A stretch of DNA of 13,943 bases from Massilia sp. (GTDB lineage Bacteria; Pseudomonadota; Gammaproteobacteria; Burkholderiales; Burkholderiaceae_D): NCBI GenBank assembly GCA_028291845.1, contig JAQGNM010000584.1, positions 1-13,943 of the forward strand, read 5' to 3'. The notes under the pieces are model-generated. The model worked only from the letters and a program-made list of their open reading frames with translations, had not been told where the DNA came from and did not search any database. Shown here piece after piece: positions 1-7,484 of this stretch. Each line of letters begins with the position of its first letter. Position 1 is the stretch's first letter. The position numbers and the translations under genes are program-made.

Positions 1-54
1 ATACCAACGCACCAAAAAATTAACTAAATTTAGGTCATGTCGGGCTGCCCACAT

Positions 55-91
55 GGGACAGGCACCGCGCGCATGCGCGCGTGCCAGTCCC
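55..91 (-). repeat. REP-like hairpin, copy A, 3' of the M14 gene
   Basis: Read on the minus strand it starts 17 bp after the M14 stop codon. The arms are GGGACTGGCAC and GTGCCTGTCCC, with a T-T mismatch at position 6. Between them lies a 14-bp self-palindrome (67-80) of alternating G and C with a central AT. It is followed by CCCATGTG and preceded by GCAGCAGG, as in copy E (8101-8125). It lacks a clear T-run, so a terminator role is inferred from its position and from the sister copies. Confidence 0.6.
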
Positions 92-108
92 CCTGCTGCC
101 CCCGTCAA

Positions 109-1872
109 CTACTTGAACTCTACATTAGTACGCATTACCGGGTACAAATTAAACCGCTCATCCCATGAGGCGTGGCGCTTTGCGAAAAATTCCAGGCGTG
201 CGCGGCCGTTTTTGGCGAAGGCGGGATCGCTGTCCACCATCTTTTTAAATTGCGCCGCCAGCGCCGGGTCGGCCGCCATTTGTTCGCGGGCAACGTCCTC
301 GGCGACATATTCTTCCATGTACTCCTTGCGTTCGAAGGCATTGTTGAACATGCCCCAGGCCAGCAGCGAGTCGGGCGCCTGCGGCTCGAACATGGCCATC
401 ACCAGGCGCGCTTTTGGCTGGCCGACCGGTACATACAAGGCGCCGGCGCCGACCGCGCGCGGCTCGCTCTTCCAGGCGCCGGTGACCGCCAGGCGCTGGT
501 GCGATTCGAAGGAGCCGGGTGTAAACGTCGCCTTGTCGGCGCGGAAAGTGTCGACCGCCGCCCGGTCCTGCGCTGTCTTGACGATGCTGTAGCTGATGCC
601 ATGCTGATCGAGCTTGGCGGCAACGCTGGCCGCAAAGGCGGCCGGCACGATGTACCCACCGGCGGGCGCGGTCGCCATCAGGTCGGGCAGCACTTCGTCG
701 CGCAGCGGCACGGTCCAGAGCTGCGGCCTGGTTTCATCGTAGCGGGTCATCAGGATGCCGGACACATCCGACGGGGTGCGGGTATAGGCGTAACCCTTGA
801 AATCGACCATGCGCGCTTTATCCGTGGTTTTCCAGCTCAGCGGCACGGCGCTGCCGGCTATTCTTGTGGCGCGGGCATCGGCGGCGGCCGCCGCCTGCTG
901 CCATTCCGCGCCATGCGCCGCCACCTGGTCGAGCACCGAGATAAATGCGTTGTGGGTGATGCGCACGCGGGTCGGGTAATCTTTCCACGAGTGGGTTTCC
1001 ACCAGCATCGCCATGCGATTTCGCAATTGAAAGTAGCCGGTCGAAAAGCGCGGATCGGAGACGCCATCGGCAAAGCCGGAGGCCGGATTGTCGTTTTCGA
1101 CAAACGACATGTAATACGACTGCGGCTGCGAGCCAAGTTTGGTGATGTCGGCGATGACGTTCGAGCGCAAGGCCAGTCCGGCCTTGCGAAACTCGGCATC
1201 GCCCGAGTACACCGGCTCGACCTGGATCGACACGTCGTGCTCGAACTTGGCGCCGTCGGTGACGTGCAGGTCGACATACACCAGCGGATCCCAGGCGTTG
1301 ACCAGCTTGAGCATGGCTTGCATTTCGGGGGCGTCGGCCTTGACGTAATCGCGGTTCAAATTGAAATTTTGCGCCGTGGTGCGCCAGCCCATCTCCACCG
1401 GGCCGCGCTGGTTGGGACGGTTGTTCGGGGTAAAGCGCTCGTGGCCGTCGACATTAAACACCGGCACGAAAATCAGTACTTGCTTATCGAGCGCGCCCTT
1501 GGCCAGCTTGCCATCGAGGATTTCACGCACGGCTTGAAAACCGGCATCCTTGCCATCGATCTCGCCGGCGTGGATGCCGCCCTGGATCAGGGTGACCGGC
1601 AGCTTGCGCTGGCGCGCCGCGGCCGCCGTGAACGCGCCCGAGCGGGTGACGATCAGGGCTTTCATGGGCCGCCCTTCCGGGGTGGTGCCGAAGTCGATGC
1701 ATTTCACTTGCTTCGGCCAAGCGCTTTGAAACGCCGCGCACAGCTGGATCACCTCGTCGTAGCGGCCGGTTTTCAAAAAACCCGAGCGTTCGGACAGCGT
1801 GCTCAGATCGGGGGCGGCGTGAGCCATGGAAAACGCGGCGGACAGGGAAAGCAGCAGCACGGAACGGATCAT
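109..1872 (-). CDS. Secreted M14-family zinc carboxypeptidase
   Basis: 587-residue zinc metallopeptidase of the M14 (carboxypeptidase A-like) family, expected to remove C-terminal residues from peptides outside the cytoplasm. Residues 1-19 form a typical signal peptide (basic start, Leu/Ser/Ala core, AHA-A cleavage site). The zinc ligands are visible as HAGE (H101, E104) and the later His in DLHVTDG (H203). NFNLNRD (169-175) holds the substrate-carboxylate Asn/Arg pair, and MLVETHSW places the catalytic Glu at E292. The catalytic domain fills about 35-330; the remaining 250 residues are an accessory region I cannot assign. The ATG has GGAG eight bases upstream. It is a single-gene unit, divergent from the NTF2-like gene and ending at hairpin A. 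The family is clear; the substrate is unknown. Confidence 0.9.
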   Translation of the reverse strand: MIRSVLLLSLSAAFSMAHAAPDLSTLSERSGFLKTGRYDEVIQLCAAFQSAWPKQVKCIDFGTTPEGRPMKALIVTRSGAFTAAAARQRKLPVTLIQGGIHAGEIDGKDAGFQAVREILDGKLAKGALDKQVLIFVPVFNVDGHERFTPNNRPNQRGPVEMGWRTTAQNFNLNRDYVKADAPEMQAMLKLVNAWDPLVYVDLHVTDGAKFEHDVSIQVEPVYSGDAEFRKAGLALRSNVIADITKLGSQPQSYYMSFVENDNPASGFADGVSDPRFSTGYFQLRNRMAMLVETHSWKDYPTRVRITHNAFISVLDQVAAHGAEWQQAAAAADARATRIAGSAVPLSWKTTDKARMVDFKGYAYTRTPSDVSGILMTRYDETRPQLWTVPLRDEVLPDLMATAPAGGYIVPAAFAASVAAKLDQHGISYSIVKTAQDRAAVDTFRADKATFTPGSFESHQRLAVTGAWKSEPRAVGAGALYVPVGQPKARLVMAMFEPQAPDSLLAWGMFNNAFERKEYMEEYVAEDVAREQMAADPALAAQFKKMVDSDPAFAKNGRARLEFFAKRHASWDERFNLYPVMRTNVEFK

Positions 1873-1904
1873 CGACGGTACTCCGGAATAATTTTGACAC
1901 GGAA

Positions 1905-1910
1905 ATTATA
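1905..1910 (-). promoter_or_regulatory. Candidate sigma-70 -10 box for the M14 gene
   Basis: On the minus strand this is a perfect TATAAT, 32 bp upstream of the M14 ATG in otherwise GC-rich DNA. The -35 position at 17-bp spacing reads CACCGT (1928-1933), a poor match, so the promoter may be weak or activator-dependent. Only the -10 box is convincing. Confidence 0.45.
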
Positions 1911-2029
1911 GTCGCCGTGCATAGTCGACGGTGCCGCAAGCTTCGCTGACCGTATTGGCGCGGCTGCGCAGCCTGGTGCTGTTGTTCCGATCGATGTTTG
2001 AACCGTTGTAAAGCGCGCCGATCGTCCTA

Positions 2030-2060
2030 GTATGAAAGGAGGGTTTTCATTTTTTCATAC
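2030..2060 (+). promoter_or_regulatory. Inverted repeat upstream of the NTF2-like gene (operator or 5'-UTR hairpin)
   Basis: Perfect 8-bp arms GTATGAAA (2030-2037) and TTTCATAC (2053-2060) are separated by 15 bp and end 12 bp before the start codon. An alternative pairing ATGAAA (2032-2037) with TTTCAT (2045-2050) uses the same left arm. It could be a dimeric repressor site or a leader hairpin just before the ribosome binding site. Slightly upstream, TGAACC (1999-2004) and CGTC (2023-2026), 18 bp apart, resemble the general shape of an ECF-sigma promoter, a weak suggestion only. The arms are seen directly; the function is inferred. Confidence 0.4.
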
Positions 2061-2072
2061 AGGGAGGACGCA

Positions 2073-2513
2073 ATGGACAGCAGCCAGAACAAGCAGGTGG
2101 TGATGCAGGCGTACGGGATGTACGGCGCGGGCGATATCAAGGGTGTGCTCGGCCTGTGCGCCGACGACGTCTGCTGGACCAGCCCGGACGTCGAGCAGGT
2201 GCCGTTCTCGGGCCAGTACAACGGCCACTACGAAGTGGGCGAGTTTTTCGCCAGCCTGGCCGGTACCATGGACACGATCCAGTTCACGCCGCGCGATTTT
2301 ATTGCCGAAGGGGACAAGGTGGTGGTGACGGGCAGCGCACGGTGGCACGTGAAGACCACCGGGGCCGAGTTTGGCAGCGACTGGGTGCATGTGTTCACTT
2401 TGCGCGACGGCAAAGTGGTGCGCTTCGAGCAGTATTCGGATACCGCGGCGGCGCAGGCGGCGTTCAGGGCGGCGCCGCAGGCGGTGCGCAGTGCGACCGA
2501 ACTGCGGCATTAG
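2073..2513 (+). CDS. NTF2-like / SnoaL-type small protein
   Basis: 146-residue cytoplasmic protein with the layout of the NTF2/SnoaL (ketosteroid-isomerase-like) fold: an N-terminal helix pair (about 4-30, ending in DIKGVLGLCADDVCW), then strands and a C-terminal sheet carrying GSARWHVKTTG and WVHVFTLRDGKVVRFEQYSDT (about 105-125). The FxxRDGKVVRFxxYxDT stretch is the usual signature of this superfamily. Members may be isomerases, cyclases, hydrolases or simple ligand binders, and no catalytic Asp/His set can be assigned here, so no reaction is claimed. Length is normal. GGGAGG (2062-2067) sits five bases before the ATG, fixing the start. The gene stands alone, divergent from the carboxypeptidase, with an inverted repeat in its leader and a hairpin directly after its TAG. 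Confidence 0.8.
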   Translation: MDSSQNKQVVMQAYGMYGAGDIKGVLGLCADDVCWTSPDVEQVPFSGQYNGHYEVGEFFASLAGTMDTIQFTPRDFIAEGDKVVVTGSARWHVKTTGAEFGSDWVHVFTLRDGKVVRFEQYSDTAAAQAAFRAAPQAVRSATELRH

Positions 2514-2517
2514 TACC

Positions 2518-2557
2518 AGGGACAGCCCTGCGTCCGAATGCGGCCCAGCCTGTCCCT
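2518..2557 (+). repeat. REP-like inverted repeat, copy B, 3' of the NTF2-like gene
   Basis: Arms AGGGACAG (2518-2525) and CTGTCCCT (2550-2557) pair perfectly around a 24-nt loop, beginning four bases after the NTF2-like stop codon. A competing small hairpin, CAGGG-ACAG-CCCTG (2517-2530), sits in the left arm. The sequence after it (CGCTTTAAAAG) has a short T-run, so weak termination is possible. It is the least similar member of the family seen at 55-91, 8000-8026 and 8101-8125. Confidence 0.45.
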
Positions 2558-2609
2558 CGCTTTAAAAGCCAACTAATCGCTAGCCAACTTGTGGCCAGCC
2601 GCCAAAGCT

Positions 2610-2636
2610 GGGGACAGGCCCGCAGGGCCTGTCCCC
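2610..2636 (-). terminator. Perfect 12-bp GC-rich hairpin, copy C, 3' of the oxidoreductase
   Basis: GGGGACAGGCCC and GGGCCTGTCCCC pair without a mismatch around a 3-nt loop, beginning eight bases after the oxidoreductase TAA on the minus strand. It is very stable, but only CAGCTTTGG follows, so it is not a textbook intrinsic terminator. It may act in both directions between the two convergent genes, as an mRNA 3'-end stabiliser or as a partial transcription block. The core GGGACAGG/CCTGTCCC is shared with the other hairpins of the window. Confidence 0.55.
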
Positions 2637-2644
2637 GGTGCTTA

Positions 2645-5600
2645 TTAGGCCGCGTGGCTAGTAGCCGCCGGCACCCCAAAGCTTGCCAGCAAGGCCGCTT
2701 CCTTCTGCTTCGCCGCTTTCAGATGGCGCTCCTTCACATGCCCGTAGCCACGGATATCTTCCGGGATACTGGCAATCGCCACCGCCTGCGCCAGGTTGTC
2801 GGCCGTCAGTTTGGGCAGCAGCGAAGCGACGGTGCGGCGGTATTCTCCGATCAGCGCGCGCTCGGTGCGGCGCTCGGCGGTGTAGCCGAAGATGTCGAGC
2901 GGGCCGCCCCTTAAACCCTTCATTTTCGCCATCAAGCCAAACGCCTTCATCATCCACGGGCCGAACTCCTGTTTGACCAGGTGTCCTTCCTTGTCGTGCC
3001 TGGCGAACAAGGGCGGCGCCAGGTGGAATTTCAAGGCGATGTCGCCTTCGAACATATTGGCGATTTTTTCCTTGAAGGCGCCGTCGGTGTACAGGCGCGC
3101 CACTTCGTACTCGTCCTTGTACGCCATCAGCTTGTAAAAATAGCGGGCGACGGCTTCGGTCAGGCGGGTGCTCGGACCGACCGCGGCTTCGGCGGCGCGC
3201 ACCTGGTCGACGAAGGTTTTATATTGCTCGGCATACTTGACGTCCTGGTAGGCGGTCAGCAGTTCGATGCGGCGTGCGACCACGTCGTCCAGGGTTTGGG
3301 TGCGCTTGAATTCGATCACCTTGGCCGGCGTCGTCATTTTTACCAAGGGCGCCAGGTCGTGCGCGGCGCCGCGGCCCCACGCAAACGCGGCCTTGTTGAA
3401 CGGCACCGAAACGCCATTGAGTTCAATGGCTTTCAGAATCGACGCTTCCGACAGCGGCACATGGCCCTTTTGCCAGGCGAAGCCGAGCATGAACATATTG
3501 GTGGCGATGGCGTCGCCCATCAGCGCGGTGGCGATGCGGCCGGCGTCGATGAAATCGACGTGGTCGCTGCCGCAGGCCTTGACGATTTCGCCCTGGGCGC
3601 CGGCGCCGGGAAATTGCCAGTCCGGATTTTTCACGAACGCCGCCGTCGATGAGCCGGTCGAGTTGATCGCGGCAAAGGTGCGCCCTTCTCCCATGCGGGA
3701 CAGCGCATCGCGGCTGGCCGTGACGATCAGGTCGCAGCCGATCACCAGGTCGGCGCTGCCGGTACCGACGCGGGTCGAATGCAGGTCCGACTGCTGGTCG
3801 GCCAGGCGCACGTGCGACATCACCGGGCCGCCCTTTTGGGCCAGGCCGCTCATGTCGAGCACGATCGCGCCTTTACCCTCGACGTGAGCCGCCATGGCGA
3901 GTATCTGGCCGACCGTGACGACGCCGGTGCCGCCGATGCCGGTGATCAGGATGCCGTACGGATCGGCCGTCGATTTGAGCACCGGCGTCGGCAGGCTCGG
4001 CGGCGCAGTGTTTGCCGATGCGTCGGTCGCCACGGCTGCCTTCTTCGGCTTTTTCAGCGCGCCCCCTTCCACCGTCACGAAACTCGGGCAGAAACCATTG
4101 ACGCAACTAAAATCCTTGTTGCAGGACGACTGGTTGATCTGGCGCTTGCGGCCCAGTTCGGTTTCCAGCGGTTCCACCGATAAACAGTTCGATTGCACCG
4201 AGCAATCGCCGCAACCTTCACAGACGGCCTCGTTGATGACGGCGCGCTTGGCGGGGTCGGGATATTCTCCCTTTTTCCGGCGGCGGCGTTTTTCCGAGGC
4301 GCAGGTCTGGTCGTAGATCATCGCCGACACGCCCGGGCAATCGCGCAATTCGCGTTGCACGTCCATCAGTTCGCTGCGGTGGCGCACGGTAACGCCCTCG
4401 GCCCACTTGTAGTCGTCCGGGTATTTATCAGGCTCATCGGTGACGACAATGATCGGACCGACGCCTTCGGCGGCGATCTGGCGGCTGATCATGCCCGGAT
4501 CGAGCGGACCGTCGAATTCCTGGCCGCCCGTCATCGCCACCGCATCGTTGAACAAAATTTTATAGGTGATGTTGACCTTGGCCGACACCGCCGCGCGGAT
4601 CGCCAGAATGCCCGAGTGAAAGTAGGTGCCGTCACCCAGATTGGTGAACACGTGCTTTTCATTGGTGAACGGGGCCTGGCCGACCCAGGTCACGCCTTCG
4701 GCGCCCATGTGGGTGAACGTCGACGTTTCGCGGTCCAACCACACCACCATGTTGTGGCAACCGATACCGGCGAGCGCGCGCGAGCCTTCCGGCACCTTGG
4801 TCGAAGAGTTGTGCGGGCAGCCCGAGCAAAAATACGGGGTGCGGTCGGTTTCCGGATTGGGCTTGCTGCTGACGTTGTTCAGCACCAGTTCTTTCGCTTC
4901 CAGAAAGGCGATGCGTTCTTTCACGCGCTGCTCGACCGGGTGGCCGGCGCAGTAGTGCGAAATGCGGCTGGCGATGGCGCGGGCGATCAGCGCCGGATTG
5001 AGTTCATAGGTGGCCGGCAGCAGCCAGTGGCCATGGCCGGCGGTGCCCTTGTTGTGCCATTCGCCGGTATCGTCGAACTTGCCGACCACGCGCGGGCGCT
5101 GGCCGTCGGGCAGGTTATACAGTTCTTCTTTTAATGCGTATTCGAGGATCTGGCGCTTTTCTTCGACCACCAGGATTTCATCGAGGCCCTGGGCAAAGGC
5201 GCGCACGCCATCGGCCTCGAGCGGCCAGGTCATGCCGATTTTATACAGGCGGATGCCGATGTCGGCGGCGGCTTGCTCGTCGATGCCGAGGTCGGCCAGC
5301 GCCTGGCGCGTGTCGAGATACGATTTGCCGGCGGTGATGATGCCGATCTTCGCTTGCGGGCTGTCCCAGATGATCTTGTTGAGTTTATTGACGCGCGCGT
5401 ATTCGAGCGCCGCATACCATTTATAGTTGTTCATCCGGACTTCCTGGTCCAGGATGGCATCCGGCCAGCGGATGTTCAAGCCGCCCGGCGGCAAGTCGAA
5501 GGTGGTCGGGGTGATGGTTTGCACGCGGTCGGGATCGAAATCGATCACGGCGCCCGACTCGATGATGTCGGTGACGCACTTCATCGACACCCACAGCCCG

Positions 5601-6214
5601 GTGTAGCGGCTCATGGCCCAGGCATGCAAGCCATAGTCGATGTATTCCTGCACCGAGGCCGGATACAAGACGGGGATGCCGCAGGCGGTCAGGATGTGGT
5701 CGGACTGGTGCGCGGTGGACGAGGACTTGGCCGCATGGTCGTCGCCAGCCAGCAGCACCACGCCGCCGAATTTGGAACTGCCGGCGTTGTTGCCATGTTT
5801 AAAAACATCGCCGCAGCGGTCGACGCCGGGGCCCTTGCCGTACCACATCGAAAACACGCCATCGTACTTGGCATCCTTGAACAAGTTGGTTTGCTGGGTG
5901 CCCCACACGGCGGTGGCGGCGAGATCTTCGTTCAGGCCCGGCTGAAAGTGGATGTTGTGCGCATCGAGGTGCTTTTTGGCTTTGACGGCCGTCATGTCGA
6001 TCGAGGTGACGGGCGAGCCGCGGTAGCCGGTAATGTAGCCGGCCGTGTTCAGACCGGCCTTGACGTCGCGCTCCTGCTGCATCATCGGCAGGCGGATCAA
6101 GGCCTGGGTGCCGGTCATGAAGGCGCGGCCGCGCTCGAGCGTCCATTTGTCGTTGAGGGAAATTTCCTGTGACGGCTGCGGTTCCAGCTGGGCGCGGTCG
6201 AGTGGTGCGTTCAT
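2645..6214 (-). CDS. Fused indolepyruvate ferredoxin oxidoreductase
   Basis: 1189-residue single-chain 2-oxoacid:ferredoxin oxidoreductase of the indolepyruvate type. It is expected to convert arylpyruvates (indolepyruvate, phenylpyruvate, 4-hydroxyphenylpyruvate) plus CoA to arylacetyl-CoA, CO2 and reduced ferredoxin, in the cytoplasm. In order: an N-terminal pyruvate-oxidoreductase-like domain (about 30-260); the thiamine-diphosphate domain with CSGCPH (463-468), GDGT (527-530) and NDAVAMTGGQ (556-565); iron-sulfur cysteines at C665, C668, C671, C677 and C698, C704, C709; a Lys/Ala/Pro linker (720-750); the IorB-like gamma domain starting ILITGIGGTG (755-764); and a C-terminal extension, about 960-1189, typical of the fused form. 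GGAG lies eight bases before the ATG. It follows hppD by 28 bp, so co-transcription is likely. The actual substrate is inferred from family and neighbour. Confidence 0.9.
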   Translation of the reverse strand: MNAPLDRAQLEPQPSQEISLNDKWTLERGRAFMTGTQALIRLPMMQQERDVKAGLNTAGYITGYRGSPVTSIDMTAVKAKKHLDAHNIHFQPGLNEDLAATAVWGTQQTNLFKDAKYDGVFSMWYGKGPGVDRCGDVFKHGNNAGSSKFGGVVLLAGDDHAAKSSSTAHQSDHILTACGIPVLYPASVQEYIDYGLHAWAMSRYTGLWVSMKCVTDIIESGAVIDFDPDRVQTITPTTFDLPPGGLNIRWPDAILDQEVRMNNYKWYAALEYARVNKLNKIIWDSPQAKIGIITAGKSYLDTRQALADLGIDEQAAADIGIRLYKIGMTWPLEADGVRAFAQGLDEILVVEEKRQILEYALKEELYNLPDGQRPRVVGKFDDTGEWHNKGTAGHGHWLLPATYELNPALIARAIASRISHYCAGHPVEQRVKERIAFLEAKELVLNNVSSKPNPETDRTPYFCSGCPHNSSTKVPEGSRALAGIGCHNMVVWLDRETSTFTHMGAEGVTWVGQAPFTNEKHVFTNLGDGTYFHSGILAIRAAVSAKVNITYKILFNDAVAMTGGQEFDGPLDPGMISRQIAAEGVGPIIVVTDEPDKYPDDYKWAEGVTVRHRSELMDVQRELRDCPGVSAMIYDQTCASEKRRRRKKGEYPDPAKRAVINEAVCEGCGDCSVQSNCLSVEPLETELGRKRQINQSSCNKDFSCVNGFCPSFVTVEGGALKKPKKAAVATDASANTAPPSLPTPVLKSTADPYGILITGIGGTGVVTVGQILAMAAHVEGKGAIVLDMSGLAQKGGPVMSHVRLADQQSDLHSTRVGTGSADLVIGCDLIVTASRDALSRMGEGRTFAAINSTGSSTAAFVKNPDWQFPGAGAQGEIVKACGSDHVDFIDAGRIATALMGDAIATNMFMLGFAWQKGHVPLSEASILKAIELNGVSVPFNKAAFAWGRGAAHDLAPLVKMTTPAKVIEFKRTQTLDDVVARRIELLTAYQDVKYAEQYKTFVDQVRAAEAAVGPSTRLTEAVARYFYKLMAYKDEYEVARLYTDGAFKEKIANMFEGDIALKFHLAPPLFARHDKEGHLVKQEFGPWMMKAFGLMAKMKGLRGGPLDIFGYTAERRTERALIGEYRRTVASLLPKLTADNLAQAVAIASIPEDIRGYGHVKERHLKAAKQKEAALLASFGVPAATSHAA

Positions 6215-6242
6215 GTGTTTGTCTCCGTGATGCTTTGTATTT

Positions 6243-7358
6243 TTATGCTGCAGTCGTGTCTTTTAGAACGCCGCGCTTGATCTGGTCCAGCTCGATCGAT
6301 TCGAACAGAGCGCGGAAGTTGCCTTCTCCGAAACCCTGGTCGCCTTTTCTCTGGATGATTTCAAAAAAGATCGGGCCGATGACGTTCTGGCTAAAAATCT
6401 GCAATAACAATTCGCGCTGGTTTTCGTTGCTCTGGCCGTCGATCAGGATGCGCAGGCGTTTCAGTTCTTCCAGGTTTTCACCGTGGCTCGGCAGGCGGCG
6501 CTCGACCAGTTCGTAATACGTTTCGATGGTGTCCTGGAAGGCGATGCCGGCCTCGCGCATCGACTGGATCGAGTGGTAGATATTGTCGGTGCCGAGCGCG
6601 ATGTGCTGGATGCCCTCGCCATGGTATTGGTCGAGGTACTCGGCGATCTGCGATTTGTCATCGGACGATTCGTTAATCGGAATACGAATCTTGCCGCATG
6701 GCGAAGTCATCGCTTTCGACTTCAAGCCGGTGTGCTTGCCGGCGATGTCGAAATAACGGATTTCGCGGAAGTTGAACAGCGACTCGTAAAAATCCGCCAG
6801 TTCCTTCATGCGGCCGCGGTGCACGTTATTGGTGAGATGGTCGATGTAGGTCAGGCCGTTGCCGACCGGATTGGCCTCAGCGCCGGCAATGGCGACAAAA
6901 TCGACATCGTAGATGCTGATGTCGCCGATGCCGCCTGGCTGGGCGCCGGCGTTCTTGCCGCGCCAGCGGTCGACAAAATACAGCAGCGAATCGCCGACAC
7001 CTTTAATGGCTGGAATATTCAATTCCATCGGGCCGTTTTTATTGTCAAAACCCCAGGCGCCCAGTTCGAGCGCGCGGCGGTAGGCAAACGCGGCATCGTC
7101 GACGCGGATGGCGATGGCGCACACGGACGGGCCGTGCTGGCGGGCAAAGCGTTGGGCGAAGGAATCCGGCTCGGCGTTGATGATGAAATTGATCTGGCCC
7201 TGGCGATACAGGGTCACGTCCTTGTGGCGGTGGCGGGCAATGGCGGTAAAACCCATCTGCTCGAACAGCGCGCCCATGGCTTTCGGATCGGGGGCGGCGT
7301 ACTCGACGAATTCGAAACCATCGGTGCCCATCGGGTTGTCCCAGGTCTGAAATTGCAT
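6243..7358 (-). CDS. hppD: 4-Hydroxyphenylpyruvate dioxygenase
   Basis: 371-residue Fe(II) dioxygenase converting 4-hydroxyphenylpyruvate and O2 to homogentisate and CO2, the committing step of tyrosine breakdown. The facial triad is visible: H174 in YIDHLTNNV, H252 in GIQHIALGTDNIY and E333 in GPIFFEIIQRKGD. The C-terminal GFGEGNFRALFESIE stretch, which closes the active site, is intact. There are two vicinal-oxygen-chelate halves, about 10-150 and 165-350. The frame can extend 17 codons further upstream, but the ATG chosen opens the expected MQFQTWDNPMGTDGFEF start and has GAGGAG six bases before it. It is the first gene of the operon with the arylpyruvate oxidoreductase and divergent from an Lrp-type regulator. 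No homogentisate dioxygenase or fumarylacetoacetase gene lies in the window. Confidence 0.95.
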   Translation of the reverse strand: MQFQTWDNPMGTDGFEFVEYAAPDPKAMGALFEQMGFTAIARHRHKDVTLYRQGQINFIINAEPDSFAQRFARQHGPSVCAIAIRVDDAAFAYRRALELGAWGFDNKNGPMELNIPAIKGVGDSLLYFVDRWRGKNAGAQPGGIGDISIYDVDFVAIAGAEANPVGNGLTYIDHLTNNVHRGRMKELADFYESLFNFREIRYFDIAGKHTGLKSKAMTSPCGKIRIPINESSDDKSQIAEYLDQYHGEGIQHIALGTDNIYHSIQSMREAGIAFQDTIETYYELVERRLPSHGENLEELKRLRILIDGQSNENQRELLLQIFSQNVIGPIFFEIIQRKGDQGFGEGNFRALFESIELDQIKRGVLKDTTAA

Positions 7359-7484
7359 GCTTGTCTCCTCGTTTTTATACCGCCCAGTATAGTCCCGCAG
7401 GCCCGGCATAAAATTTCAAACGATGGCCGCCAAGGTGAGCTTATTGCCATTTAATTGCGTAAAATGACAAGAAACGGAGCAAAT
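7359..7484. promoter_or_regulatory. Divergent hppD / Lrp-type regulator control region
   Basis: This 126-bp region separates hppD (minus) from the regulator gene (plus). On the minus strand TATACT (7386-7391) is a good -10 for hppD, 27 bp before its ATG; its -35 is poor. Two AT-rich, partly palindromic patches stand out in GC-rich DNA: TAAAATTTCA (7409-7418), just upstream of that -10, and CATTT-N9-AAATG (7448-7466), which contains TAAAAT (7460-7465), a possible -10 for the regulator. Their centres are about 43 bp apart, close to four helical turns, as might suit an Lrp-family oligomer. The sites are seen; the binding is inferred. Confidence 0.4.

Noticed and set aside
1..54. AT-rich start of the window as a promoter or small gene
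   Set aside because: It contains AT-rich text but no paired -35/-10 boxes or open frame with a ribosome site; the neighbouring gene on that side is not visible.
1894..1899. Perfect TTGACA -35 hexamer on the plus strand upstream of the NTF2-like gene
   Set aside because: No acceptable -10 box lies 16-18 bp downstream, and the site is more than 170 bp before the gene. It also falls within the M14 leader.
172..1911. Long open frame (579 codons) on the plus strand opposite the M14 gene
   Set aside because: It mirrors the codon bias of the GC-rich carboxypeptidase, which has a signal peptide and all catalytic residues. The antisense product has low-complexity Gly/Ala/Arg/His composition and no recognisable domain.
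4193..5134. Long plus-strand frames inside the oxidoreductase gene
   Set aside because: They are antisense shadows rich in Arg, His, Val and Ala, without a convincing ribosome site or family motif, opposite a gene with full cofactor motifs.
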